A DNA stretch of 64,000 bases from assembly GCA_025655555.1 (NCBI GenBank), contig JAHXIQ010000001.1, positions 496,001 to 560,000 of the forward strand, written 5' to 3'. Shown one piece after another: positions 44,021 to 52,800 of this stretch. A program made the translations under genes and the position numbers. The notes beneath the pieces were generated by a model that did not search any database, had not been told where the DNA came from, and worked only from the letters and a program-made list of their open reading frames with translations. Each line of letters opens with the position of its first letter. The first letter of the stretch is position 1. Source of the DNA: Candidatus Thiodiazotropha sp. (ex Myrtea sp. 'scaly one' KF741663). GTDB lineage: Bacteria > Pseudomonadota > Gammaproteobacteria > Chromatiales > Chromatiaceae.

Positions 44021-45133
44021 TCACGTAGCGTTCGATGGATAGACCGCCTGCAACCGCTGATAGACATCGTCACTGAAGCTAGGACTGTCGTCATCCAATG
44101 CAGCAAGAATATCGGCCAGATGCTCATTGTCCTCCCTACCCTGCCAGATCTTGATATAGCTGCCGTCCTTGTAGCCGTGATCCTGGCGAAAGAAGTTAAG
44201 CACATTCTTTCCGATATAGGTTTTATAAAGCTCGTCGAAATCCAAATCTGCCGCATTCATAACCTGGGTGAATTTTTTAATATCGGCAGACTGGGTCTGA
44301 ATGGTCGACATCGCCAACTGCTCGATCGACTCCCTGAAATCCACCGTCTCGGCAGGTTGACTCAGCCCCTCCAGGGCCAGTGCCGCTGCGGATTCCATTG
44401 AATCACTGTGCAGGATCAGATCACTCAGGGCAAAGTGCCAGATATCGATGATCTCCAAGTGGACCTGCTGCATATCGGGCTTTTGATGTTTCCACCATTT
44501 CCATCCGTAGTGATCGAGCATCTCCGCACACTCGGTCCAGATGGCCCGATACCAGGCGTAGCCAGCCTCCCGCCAGTCATCATTGACTTTGCGGTTCATG
44601 GCATCCTGCAGTTCGAGCATGGTGAGAATTTTCTGTTTCATGTTGGACATCTTTTCGTTGAACCACTCATCAAGCAGGGTCACGACGGTTTCCACATACT
44701 TTGGGCAGCGTGTTTTGAACAGGCCTGATGCACGTGCCTCAAGGTATTGAGCTTCATAGCTGAGATCTTTTTCCAGCAGATCACGGCACTGGTTGCTACC
44801 ATGCCGCTGGATGAATTCCTCCTGCAACCAGCGGGTTGCGGCATAGGCCGCCTCTTTTGCTGCCTGATCGTTGCGGGACTGCGGACCCAGTTCCAGCCCC
44901 AACACCAGCGCAGCGCCGGTCAGGGTACCACAAACACCTCCCATACGGCCGACACCGCCACCCAGCCCCGTGGCGATACGCATGGCGAGCCCCTCATCCA
45001 AGCCATAACGATCAGCATAGACGGTAAGCACCGACTGAGAGCAGTTACAACCGTTGCAGAAACGATCGACGGCATCTTCTACAACTACCGATACTTTTGG
45101 GTTGTCTGTTTCGTGTGGTTTTTCTTCGGGCAT
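44021..45133 (-). CDS. Fusion of a C_GCAxxG_C_C redox domain with an all-alpha dimeric dUTPase
   Basis: A 370-residue two-domain cytosolic protein. Residues 20-150 match the C_GCAxxG_C_C family: FCNGCNCSQSVLTVYA (C26, C29, C31), LGGGVGRMGGVCGTLTGA (C68), NQC (C116) and TRC (C143). Residues 165-370 match the dimeric dUTPase type 2 found in trypanosomatids, Campylobacter and phages: LELQDAMNRKVNDDW, YRAIWTECAEMLDHYGWKWW and EIIDIWHFALSDLI, with the Glu/Asp metal ligands. It should hydrolyse dUTP (and dUDP); the Cys domain may give redox control or an Fe-S site. No stop or frameshift separates the parts. Confidence 0.85.
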   Translation of the reverse strand: MPEEKPHETDNPKVSVVVEDAVDRFCNGCNCSQSVLTVYADRYGLDEGLAMRIATGLGGGVGRMGGVCGTLTGAALVLGLELGPQSRNDQAAKEAAYAATRWLQEEFIQRHGSNQCRDLLEKDLSYEAQYLEARASGLFKTRCPKYVETVVTLLDEWFNEKMSNMKQKILTMLELQDAMNRKVNDDWREAGYAWYRAIWTECAEMLDHYGWKWWKHQKPDMQQVHLEIIDIWHFALSDLILHSDSMESAAALALEGLSQPAETVDFRESIEQLAMSTIQTQSADIKKFTQVMNAADLDFDELYKTYIGKNVLNFFRQDHGYKDGSYIKIWQGREDNEHLADILAALDDDSPSFSDDVYQRLQAVYPSNAT

Positions 45134-45236
45134 GATAGGCGCTAACGCTGACCGATTCAGAGGGAATGGTCAAGCTAACTCCCATTTTACTCATTGCGGG
45201 TATGTGGTGCGGCAGAACCGCACCGATACACTTGTG

Positions 45237-46031
45237 TTATTCAGCAAGCAGTTCCACTAGCAACCTGCCATCGGATGATTGTAGCGCATGACTGACAGGC
45301 GTAGTCACCACTCGCGATTTTCCCTTGAGTGACTGCACCTGGTTCATATCCTGGCTGAACGCAGGCACCAGTTCATCACCGGCGCCGATAGGGCCGGGGC
45401 GGACCACGGAGATGTATTCGATCTCGGGATGCGGCTGACGGTTGAGCCAGAAGAGCAGATTCCCAGGCTGCTCCGGAGTAAGGTCGAGGAGTACCTCCCA
45501 GGAGTCACGTACAACCCCATAAAGATCCCCGGCAAAGAACTCCTTGACCACGCTAATCGGAAAGGGATCATCGGTCTCTTCCAAGGCCTCTATCGCCCGC
45601 AGCGTACCCAGATGGGGAGAGGCGATGGTGATCAGCGCCTTGGGATTTTTCACCCCACCCTGCACCAGCACCATGCGGCTGACAACACCACCGGCGGAAT
45701 GCCCCACGAGTGTCACCGGCTCTCCCGGATGACGGCGCTCAACCAGGGAGATCATCCGCCGCAGCTGTTCGGCCTGGAAGCCGATCGGTGCCATGGAGAG
45801 CAGATCTACCGTATAGAACTTGTTTGCAGCCTTGGCATCCGATGCCGGAATCAAACCCCGAGGCGTCATCAGACCGGCACGCTGCCAACCCTGCCGCTCA
45901 AGCGCCCAGCTCACCCCACTGGTCTCCCAGGAACCTGCACTACCGAGATAGCCATGTACCAACAGCACCACATCGGCCCTCGAAATCATGCTGACAGAGA
46001 ACAGTAACAACAGTGCGAAAAAACGTTTCAT
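45237..46031 (-). CDS. Exported alpha/beta hydrolase (lipase/PGAP1-like)
   Basis: A 264-residue secreted hydrolase. A signal peptide (FFALLLLFSVSMISRADV) precedes VLLVHGYLGSAGSWETSG (oxyanion region), the nucleophile elbow VGHSAGG, ITIASPHLGTLRAIEAL typical of PGAP1/lipase-class proteins, and the His in VTTPVSHAL. It probably acts on lipid or ester substrates in the periplasm. It lies just downstream of soeC on the same strand, 25 bases away, so it may be in the same transcript, but a link to sulfite oxidation is not evident. Confidence 0.85.
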   Translation of the reverse strand: MKRFFALLLLFSVSMISRADVVLLVHGYLGSAGSWETSGVSWALERQGWQRAGLMTPRGLIPASDAKAANKFYTVDLLSMAPIGFQAEQLRRMISLVERRHPGEPVTLVGHSAGGVVSRMVLVQGGVKNPKALITIASPHLGTLRAIEALEETDDPFPISVVKEFFAGDLYGVVRDSWEVLLDLTPEQPGNLLFWLNRQPHPEIEYISVVRPGPIGAGDELVPAFSQDMNQVQSLKGKSRVVTTPVSHALQSSDGRLLVELLAE

Positions 46032-46056
46032 GGCTGAATCCTCCCGTTGGTAATTA

Positions 46057-47034
46057 TCAGGCCATACTCTGGTAATAGAGATTCTGTGGGTGTTTCGCCT
46101 CGGTGAAAAAGTGATAGCGCTCTATCAGCAACCCAAAATACTGAATCACAAAGGCCGCCATGGGAAGGCGGGTGGATTCCAGAATATAGGCCAGCACAAT
46201 CAGAATCACCGGCAACACAAAAACCATGAGTAAAAATCCATAGCGCAGCATCAACAGGAATCCTTCAGATTTACCGTGAAAGAACTCACGGGTATTGAAG
46301 GACCCTCCCATAAATCCCTGCGCTTTCTGATGCAGGTCGGAATGGTGCACACCGATGGCCGACTTAAGGTCCACCTTGCAGCGAAAGCGGGTATTCCGAT
46401 AGAGCGAGAATCCCCGGGTAATCGCCCCAAGCAGGGTAGCCACCACCGCCCATGTCCCATAAAAAGACACCAGATTGTTACCGAGATAGGCAGAGAAGGC
46501 AGCCGCCAGCATGAAACCCGAGGCAACACCGAGAAAGAGGAAATTGGCTACCGTTAAAGGCGAATGCCAAGCCTTGATAAAACGCAGACTGGCGTAAATC
46601 ATCGCGGTACAGAGAAACAGTAAAAAGGTGGCCACTGTGGCCAGTGCACCGATGATCAGAGTGAGATCCACAGGCAGGGTTTCGGAGATAACAAATAGGG
46701 GATCCGTCCAACCCAGATAATGAAAAAGACCATAGAGAAAGGTCAAAGCCATTGCCGCCGGCAGAACGATAACCTCCCGGGAAAGCCAGGAGGTACGCCA
46801 CTGGGTGGCGGCGCGCCAAGCCCTTTCAGGACGCCCAAGATGGAATACTGAAGCGACCAGTCCGCCTATAAGCAAGGCAATCGCAGCCAAGCTGCCCACC
46901 GCATAAAACTTATCACTCTGTACCGGCAGCAGATTGGCCAGGGAGTAGAGCTGCCCCGTATAGAGAGCGAGGAACAAACCCTGACCGGCACCGATCAGGG
47001 TAGTCAGGAAGATTACCGAAAAAGCAGGATGCAT
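46057..47034 (-). CDS. soeC: Membrane anchor subunit of DMSO-reductase-type complex (SoeC-like, DmsC family)
   Basis: A 325-residue DmsC-family protein with about eight membrane segments, which anchors a molybdoenzyme on the membrane and exchanges electrons with quinone. Features are HPAFSVIFLTTLIGAGQGLF at the start, HLGRPERAWRAATQWRTSWL (a DmsC hallmark) and FLGVASGFMLAAAF. With a cytoplasmic catalytic subunit and ferredoxin subunit upstream, the arrangement fits SoeABC sulfite dehydrogenase of purple and other sulfur bacteria. An actual DMSO or polysulfide reductase cannot be excluded. Confidence 0.85.
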   Translation of the reverse strand: MHPAFSVIFLTTLIGAGQGLFLALYTGQLYSLANLLPVQSDKFYAVGSLAAIALLIGGLVASVFHLGRPERAWRAATQWRTSWLSREVIVLPAAMALTFLYGLFHYLGWTDPLFVISETLPVDLTLIIGALATVATFLLFLCTAMIYASLRFIKAWHSPLTVANFLFLGVASGFMLAAAFSAYLGNNLVSFYGTWAVVATLLGAITRGFSLYRNTRFRCKVDLKSAIGVHHSDLHQKAQGFMGGSFNTREFFHGKSEGFLLMLRYGFLLMVFVLPVILIVLAYILESTRLPMAAFVIQYFGLLIERYHFFTEAKHPQNLYYQSMA

Positions 47035-47056
47035 CTATTTTTTCTCCGAAAAAATA

Positions 47057-47210
47057 AATTTTAAATTGTGAATTTTGAATGTTGAAGTTCGGTATTCGCT
47101 GCGCTCACCTATGTTTTGAAAATACATACTGACATCCGATACATCACAACATTCAATTTCATATAACCGTGCGCAAAGCGCACACATCAATTCAAAATTC
47201 ATAATTCAAC
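47057..47210. repeat. Palindromic element A in the soeB-soeC gap
   Basis: The 184-base gap holds a unit bounded by TGAATTTTGAAT (about 47069) and its inverted form ATTCAAAATTCATAATT (47190-47206). Each arm also contains a GC-rich hairpin-like core: TTCGCTGCGCTCAC on the left and GTGCGCAAAGCGCAC on the right. The same arrangement recurs in the next gap (47956-48145), so this is a dispersed repeat rather than ordinary spacer. Confidence 0.7.
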
Positions 47211-47218
47211 ATCCATAC

Positions 47219-47944
47219 TTACCAGGCCACGTCGTCCAGGGTCTCACCACCTTCCGGCAGGCTGGGCAACTGCTCTTTCTTGAGCGGATTGTCGGCGCGG
47301 ACCAGTTCATCCTCATGGATCTGGATGCGGGTCTTGCGGCGTGGCAGATAGTGGTTGGCCGGTTTGGTGCCCCACTCCGGCTGCAGGGCATAACCGCCCT
47401 CCTCACGAATCGCGATAGAGACCACCGAGTTGGGATCGTGCACGTCACCAAAGAGACGGGCACTGGTGGGACAGGCCAACACACAGGCCGGCTTGCGCTG
47501 GGACTCAGGCAGGGTCATATCGGTGATACGGTCGATACAGAGCGTGCACTTCTTCATCACCCGCTGCTTCTCATCGATCTCACGAGCACCATAAGGACAG
47601 GCCCAGGAGCAATACTTGCAGCCGATGCACTTATCGTAGTCCACCAGCACCACACCGTTGTCCTCACGTTTGTAGGAGGCACCAGTCGGACAGACCGGCA
47701 CACAGGGCGGATCCTCGCAGTGCAAACACGACTTGGGAAAATGGTAGGTCTCGGTGTGGGGAAAGACACCGGCTTCGTAGGTCTGTACCCGGTTGAAAAA
47801 GGTCCCTGTCGGATCTTCGTCATAGGCACGCTGATCGGTCAGCGGACCGGCCCAACCGGAGGTGTTCCACTCCTTGCAACTGGTCACGCAGGCGTGACAG
47901 CCGACGCAGACGTTGAGATCGATGACTAGTGCTAGTTGTGTCAT
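47219..47944 (-). CDS. soeB: Iron-sulfur subunit of DMSO-reductase-type complex (SoeB-like, DmsB family)
   Basis: A 241-residue four-cluster ferredoxin without signal peptide. Cysteine groups: CVGCHACVTSCKEWN, CLHCEDPPCVPVCPTG, CIGCKYCSWACPYGAR and CTLC...CVLACPTSARLFGD. It shuttles electrons between the molybdenum subunit and the membrane subunit. Related repeat elements lie on both sides, in the gaps to soeA and soeC. Confidence 0.88.
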   Translation of the reverse strand: MTQLALVIDLNVCVGCHACVTSCKEWNTSGWAGPLTDQRAYDEDPTGTFFNRVQTYEAGVFPHTETYHFPKSCLHCEDPPCVPVCPTGASYKREDNGVVLVDYDKCIGCKYCSWACPYGAREIDEKQRVMKKCTLCIDRITDMTLPESQRKPACVLACPTSARLFGDVHDPNSVVSIAIREEGGYALQPEWGTKPANHYLPRRKTRIQIHEDELVRADNPLKKEQLPSLPEGGETLDDVAW

Positions 47945-47955
47945 TTGTTTAAATC

Positions 47956-48145
47956 CAATTTTGAATTCTTAATTTTGAATTTCGGTGTTCGCTTCGCTCA
48001 CGATTTTATGGGATGCAAAAAATATCCAACTGACCCATCCCTCATCCCCTCCCCATCAAGGAGAAAATAATCCGGTTGAGGAAATCTGAATAATCGTGCG
48101 CAACGCGCACTCATCAATTCAAAATTCACAATTTAAAATTCATAA
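47956..48145. repeat. Palindromic element B in the soeA-soeB gap
   Basis: Second copy of the element seen at 47057. Left arm AATTTTGAATTTCGGTGTTC then GCTTCGCTCACG (47971-48002); right arm CGTGCGCAACGCGCACTC then ATCAATTCAAAATTC (48095-48127), followed by further ATTTAAAATTC repeats up to the soeA stop. The interior between the arms differs from copy A. Confidence 0.7.
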
Positions 48146-51058
48146 TTAATCGCCTATATTGTGTTTCCGCCGAAACTTGCCGGCAAAAAACGCCTGCCAT
48201 TTCCCACGCCGCTGGTCCTGCCCCGGTACCCGCTTCTGCGGTTTAAACTGTGGCGATGTCACCTTCGGTTCTTCCGGTCCCGCCGGATAGATCTTCACCC
48301 GCACATCGAACCAGGCGGCCTGTCCGGTGACCGGATCGGAGTTGGACATATGGTCCCCCGCCTCGCAGGGCGGCAGCTCTTCCGAGATCACATGGTTGAG
48401 CAAGAAGCCTTTCTGTGACTCGTTGGCCTTGTTCGACAGACCCCAGGCGCCGGTGGCCTTTCCGATGGCGTTCCAGGTCCAGACCGTGCCCGGCTCCACA
48501 GCCTCTGAGAAGCGTGCCATACAACGCACTTTATTGGTCGGAGACTCAATCCAGATCCAGTCCCCATCACCGAAGCCGGAGGCCTCTCCCAGTTTGGGAT
48601 TGACGAACAGATAGTTGTGGGTGTGAATCTGCCGCAGCCAGGCATTCTGCGAATCCCAGGAGTGATACATCGCCATCGGCCGCTGGGTCAGTGCGTTGAT
48701 CGGATATTGGTGAGTATCCACCAACTTGTGCTCCAGGGGCGCCGTGTAGAACGGTAATGGGTCGAAATGCTCAGCCACCCGCTTACGCAGTCGTTCAGGC
48801 GGCTGCTTACCGGGCAGCTTACCCTGGGCCGCCAGACGGAATCGCTGTAAGACTTCGGAGTAGAGATGCAGGGTGATCGGCTCCACATAGCGGGTCATAC
48901 CGTGATACCTGGCCCACTCCAGATAACCCTGATTCCAGTTGCGCATGTACTGGTAGGATTTGGGCAATTTGTGGTGATAGACGCAGCCGTTCTTCTGGTA
49001 CATCTCCCACTGTCTGGGATTGGGTTCGCCTTTGAGAAACTTCTCACCCCCCTTGCCGCGCCACCCGGCGAGAAAACCGATACCGGAGCCCGGTGAGGTC
49101 TCGTAGTTGGTGACAAAATCGGGATAGTTGCGGAACTTGCGGCTACCGTCTTCGCGTACGAATGCGGGGAGTCCCAAACGGCTACCCATCTCGATCAGCA
49201 CTTCCTGGAAAGGCTTGCAGTCGCCACGGGGTTCCACCACTGGAATGCGTACCGAATCCACCGGACCGTCGTATTCGGAGATGGGCCGGTCGAGCATCGA
49301 CATGGCATCGTGGCGCTCCAGATAGGTGGTATCCGGCAGCACCAGATCAGCAAAGGCTACGGTCTCCGACTGGAAAGCATCGGCAACGATCAGGAAGGGG
49401 ATCTTGTACTCCCCGTTCTCATCCTTGTCCTTCAGCATGTCACGGACGTTCTCCGTATTCATGGAGGAGTTCCAGGCCATGTTGGCCATGAACAACAGCA
49501 GGGTGTCTATTTTGTAGGGGTCACCACGCCAGGCGTTGGTGATCGCATTGTGCATCAGGCCGTGGACCGACAGGGGGTACTCCCAGGAGAAGGCCTTATC
49601 GATACGGACCGCCTCGCCTTCATCGTCAACAAAGAGATCATCCGGCTTGGACGGCCAGCCCAGAGGCATACCATCCAACGGCGTGTTCGGCTGGACCCCC
49701 TCGGGTCCCTTGGGCGGCTTGGGACACGGCGGGATCGGACGCGGAAAAGGCGCCTTGTGACGGAAACCGCCGGGACGATCGATAGTGCCCAGGATAGTCA
49801 TCAGGATACCCAGGGCGCGGATGGTCTGGAAGCCGTTGGAGTGGGCAGCCAGTCCTCGCATGGCGTGGAAAGAGACCGGGTTACCGGTGACGCTGTCGTG
49901 TTCGTTGCCCCAGCTATCGGTCCACTGGATCGGCAGTTCGATCTTCTGGTCACGCGCCACCACACCCATCTCATGGGCCAGGCGGCGGATAGTGTCAGCC
50001 GGGATGCCGGTGATGTCCTCGGCCCATTCGATGGTGTACTCCTCGACCCGATCCTTGAGCAACTGAAAGGCGGGCTTGACCGGCGTACCGTCATCCAGCA
50101 TAAAACTGCCCAGCAGACGTGGATCGGTGCCCGGCGTATGGGTGGAGATCTCCCGATCCAGTTCCCTATCCCACCAGAGTTTGTTCTCCGGATCGAAACA
50201 CCCCTCTTCGACATGCATCTCGAAGCGGCGGAAAAGACCATGGTCATCCCGCTTGGGATCGTCCACCACCAGCTCGGCTGAATTGGTGTACTTGATCAGA
50301 AATTCACGATCGTACAGCCCCTGATGGATCAGCTCTCGAATAATCGCCAGCATCAGGGCGCCGTCGGTACCGGGCTTGATCGGCACCCACTCATCGGCGA
50401 TGGCGGAATAACCAGTCCGGATCGGGTTGATGGAGATAAAACGCCCGCCGCGTCGCTTGAAGTCGGCAAGGGCCATCTTCATCGGATTGGAGTGATGGTC
50501 CTCTGCCGTACCGATCATGATGAAGAGCTTGGAGCGCTCCAGGTCCGGGCCACCGAACTCCCAGAAGGAGCCGCCGATGGTGTAGATCAGACCAGCTGCC
50601 ATGTTGACCGAGCAGAAACCGCCGTGGGCCGCGTAGTTGGGCGTGCCGAACTGCTTGGCGAACATGCCGGTCAGGGCCTGCATCTGGTCGCGTCCGGTGA
50701 AAAGTGCGAACCGCTTCGGGTCCTCTGCACGAATCTTACCCAGACGCTCCTGCATGAGGTCAAAGGCTTTTTCCCAGGAGATCTCCTCGAAGTCGGAATC
50801 GCCCCGCTCCGACCCGGGCTTGCGCAGCAGCGGCTTGGTCAGACGCGCAGGGGAGTACTGCTTCATGATGCCCGAAGAGCCCTTGGCGCAGATCACACCC
50901 TTATTCAGCGGATGATCGGGATTGCCCTCAATATAGCGCACCTCCCCATCACGCAGAGTGACACGGATACCACAGCGGCAAGCGCACATGTAGCACGTGG
51001 TCTCTTTGACTTCGACACGTCCCAGGTCGCTATCTGATTGGGATGTTGGATCCTGCAT
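48146..51058 (-). CDS. soeA: Cytoplasmic molybdopterin oxidoreductase catalytic subunit (SoeA-like sulfite dehydrogenase)
   Basis: A 970-residue DMSO-reductase-family protein. The N-terminus has the [4Fe-4S] motif CYMCACRCGIRVTLRDG with a fourth Cys in GVICAKG; a likely Mo-ligand Cys lies in GGFCSVNMAAG. There is no Tat signal, so the enzyme should act in the cytoplasm, which separates it from PhsA/PsrA/SreA and periplasmic dehydrogenases and points to SoeA, the sulfite dehydrogenase described in Allochromatium vinosum. Residues VLPDTTYLERHD and NAWLRQIHTHNYLFVNPKLG are typical of the polysulfide reductase/SoeA group. Substrate assignment is inference from cellular location and gene order. 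Confidence 0.85.
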   Translation of the reverse strand: MQDPTSQSDSDLGRVEVKETTCYMCACRCGIRVTLRDGEVRYIEGNPDHPLNKGVICAKGSSGIMKQYSPARLTKPLLRKPGSERGDSDFEEISWEKAFDLMQERLGKIRAEDPKRFALFTGRDQMQALTGMFAKQFGTPNYAAHGGFCSVNMAAGLIYTIGGSFWEFGGPDLERSKLFIMIGTAEDHHSNPMKMALADFKRRGGRFISINPIRTGYSAIADEWVPIKPGTDGALMLAIIRELIHQGLYDREFLIKYTNSAELVVDDPKRDDHGLFRRFEMHVEEGCFDPENKLWWDRELDREISTHTPGTDPRLLGSFMLDDGTPVKPAFQLLKDRVEEYTIEWAEDITGIPADTIRRLAHEMGVVARDQKIELPIQWTDSWGNEHDSVTGNPVSFHAMRGLAAHSNGFQTIRALGILMTILGTIDRPGGFRHKAPFPRPIPPCPKPPKGPEGVQPNTPLDGMPLGWPSKPDDLFVDDEGEAVRIDKAFSWEYPLSVHGLMHNAITNAWRGDPYKIDTLLLFMANMAWNSSMNTENVRDMLKDKDENGEYKIPFLIVADAFQSETVAFADLVLPDTTYLERHDAMSMLDRPISEYDGPVDSVRIPVVEPRGDCKPFQEVLIEMGSRLGLPAFVREDGSRKFRNYPDFVTNYETSPGSGIGFLAGWRGKGGEKFLKGEPNPRQWEMYQKNGCVYHHKLPKSYQYMRNWNQGYLEWARYHGMTRYVEPITLHLYSEVLQRFRLAAQGKLPGKQPPERLRKRVAEHFDPLPFYTAPLEHKLVDTHQYPINALTQRPMAMYHSWDSQNAWLRQIHTHNYLFVNPKLGEASGFGDGDWIWIESPTNKVRCMARFSEAVEPGTVWTWNAIGKATGAWGLSNKANESQKGFLLNHVISEELPPCEAGDHMSNSDPVTGQAAWFDVRVKIYPAGPEEPKVTSPQFKPQKRVPGQDQRRGKWQAFFAGKFRRKHNIGD

Positions 51059-51250
51059 GGAGAATAACCTTGAGTTGACTGGCCTTTTCGACAGGCGTCT
51101 GCGAATCTTCTTATATTAGCTTTTTCTGATTTACATCGCCAGGAATTGGCTATCACAATCCTTTGGGTGTGGAATATTTGCACTAATGGAGAGGCATTAA
51201 CGAGTCAAATAAGAAACTGTTTTTAAAAGCAATTGGATCTGGAAGTAGGA

Positions 51251-52318
51251 TTACTTACCGGCGCTCCGTGATCGCTCCAGATCCAGCAAAGCCCGCTTGC
51301 GATCAACCCCCCAGCGATAACCGCCAAGCTTACCGTCACCCCGCAATACGCGATGACAGGGAATGAGTACGCTAATTCGATTCGCCGCGCAGGCAGAGCC
51401 GACGGACCGGGCCGCCTTTGGCATATCGATCTTTGCGGCCAGTTCAGCATAAGTCATCACCTCCCCCTCTCGGACACTGATCAGAAAGCGCCAAACCTTC
51501 ATCTGGAAAGCCGTGCCACGCAGATCGAGAGGTAGATCGGGCCGGGGGGCACCCGTGCTGATGTATGCGTCAAGCGCATCTATCCAAGCATCAAGCTCGT
51601 GTCCATCTTTAGCGGGTGAGGAGACAACCTTCGCTTGGGGAAACTCCTCGTTCAACTGATCTAAAAGTGTGCTTTCATCCCTTCCGAATTCCACAAAACA
51701 GACACCCCGATCCGTAGCCGCCATTAGCATCGGGCCGACTGCCGTATCGCGACAGACAAAGAAAATGGTCTCACCCGCACCGCCTGACCGGTAGGTTTTC
51801 GGCGCCATCCCGAGATGACGCTTCTCTTCCCCATAGACGCGACTGACTGATCCGAAGCCTGCCGAGTAGATGGCGCTCGTAACATCCTCTCCCTGTTTCA
51901 GGGCTGTTTTGAAATGCCTGATACGAACCGCATCCTGATAGGCTTTGGGAGAGATCCCGAACGCCGCCTTGAAGGCACGCTGACAATGAGATGGCGATAA
52001 CCCCGCACGCTTAGCAAGCCCACTCAAAGTCATACGTTCGTGAGCATGTGCTTCGATATACCGGGCAATATCCGTCAGCCATTTCACGCCCTGTGCACTA
52101 TCCGTTGGCTGACAGCGTTTACAAGGCCTAAACCCGGCACGCATCGCCGACGCCACGTCAGAAAAAAAACGCATATTCTCTGATAGTGCATGACGGCTTG
52201 CACATGACGGCATGCAGAAGACGCCTGTCGTAATGACGCCATAGATAAAGCGGCCATCATATGACTTGTCCCGCTCAGCGACGGCCCTACGCATGGTTTG
52301 CTCTGCCGGAAGTGCCAT
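51251..52318 (-). CDS. ada: Ada: bifunctional DNA alkylation repair methyltransferase and transcriptional activator
   Basis: A 355-residue protein of three parts. The N-terminal Ada zinc domain has FCMPSC and PCKRC as the four-Cys site that accepts phosphotriester methyl groups. An AraC-type HTH follows (about 85-175, LSPSHCQRAFKAAFGISPKA). The C-terminal O6-methylguanine methyltransferase ends with SVLIPCHRVLRGDGKLGGYR, active Cys in PCHR. It repairs alkylated DNA and activates its regulon. The alkA-like glycosylase 480 bases away, divergently oriented, would be an expected target. Confidence 0.95.
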   Translation of the reverse strand: MALPAEQTMRRAVAERDKSYDGRFIYGVITTGVFCMPSCASRHALSENMRFFSDVASAMRAGFRPCKRCQPTDSAQGVKWLTDIARYIEAHAHERMTLSGLAKRAGLSPSHCQRAFKAAFGISPKAYQDAVRIRHFKTALKQGEDVTSAIYSAGFGSVSRVYGEEKRHLGMAPKTYRSGGAGETIFFVCRDTAVGPMLMAATDRGVCFVEFGRDESTLLDQLNEEFPQAKVVSSPAKDGHELDAWIDALDAYISTGAPRPDLPLDLRGTAFQMKVWRFLISVREGEVMTYAELAAKIDMPKAARSVGSACAANRISVLIPCHRVLRGDGKLGGYRWGVDRKRALLDLERSRSAGK

Positions 52319-52539
52319 TTCATCATTACCCAGAATCTATCTGTCACTCACATTAGAGCGCAGCAGTTCTATTTCTTCCATCCGATTCTTGTCTTGCAAT
52401 CTCGATTCCATAGAAACACATGGGTTTTAACCAAATTTGGCGGGGCAGCGCTTCTCCACTGGGTGATTGGACCAGAAAAAACTCTCGTATCATCCTATGA
52501 TGTCCGCTTAAGCAAGCGCCATTCTACTTATATTATTGT

Positions 52540-52771
52540 CAAGGGCCTGTTAACACTAATTTGATTGCCACTGTTGCACCTGAAAAAGCGCCAATCAAGG
52601 CACACCCCAAGGGCACTTCCTTCGGGGCGCAACCCGGAGGGCCAAGGCCATTTTTTCGCCCAGCGGCGTTATCAGTCGCTTATGTAGACCGGCTACACGG
52701 CACTCCTTCTGCCTTGCTGGACAAAAAATGGTCTTGGCAGTGACGATCAAATTAGTGTTAACAGGCCCTTG
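52540..52771. mobile_element. MITE-like element with 26-bp perfect terminal inverted repeats
   Basis: A 232-base element begins CAAGGGCCTGTTAACACTAA (52540) and ends with the exact reverse complement (to 52771); the repeat extends 26 bases per side with no mismatch. The interior is also imperfectly palindromic: CCAAGGCCATTTTTTCGCCC pairs with GGACAAAAAATGGTCTTGG, so the whole unit could fold into a long hairpin. A 60-codon frame inside has no transposase features. No clear target-site duplication. It sits between ada and alkA. Confidence 0.85.
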
Positions 52772-52800
52772 AACTTCAGACAGTCTGACATTGTTGAATT

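Noticed and set aside
49310-50281. 323-codon open frame antisense to soeA
   Set aside because: It is the mirror of a high-GC conserved gene on the other strand, has no ribosome binding site, and its composition (His/Arg/Asp-rich without domains) is that of antisense sequence.
52561-52743. 60-codon frame within the MITE as a transposase
   Set aside because: No DDE or HTH features, and it spans the palindromic body of the element.
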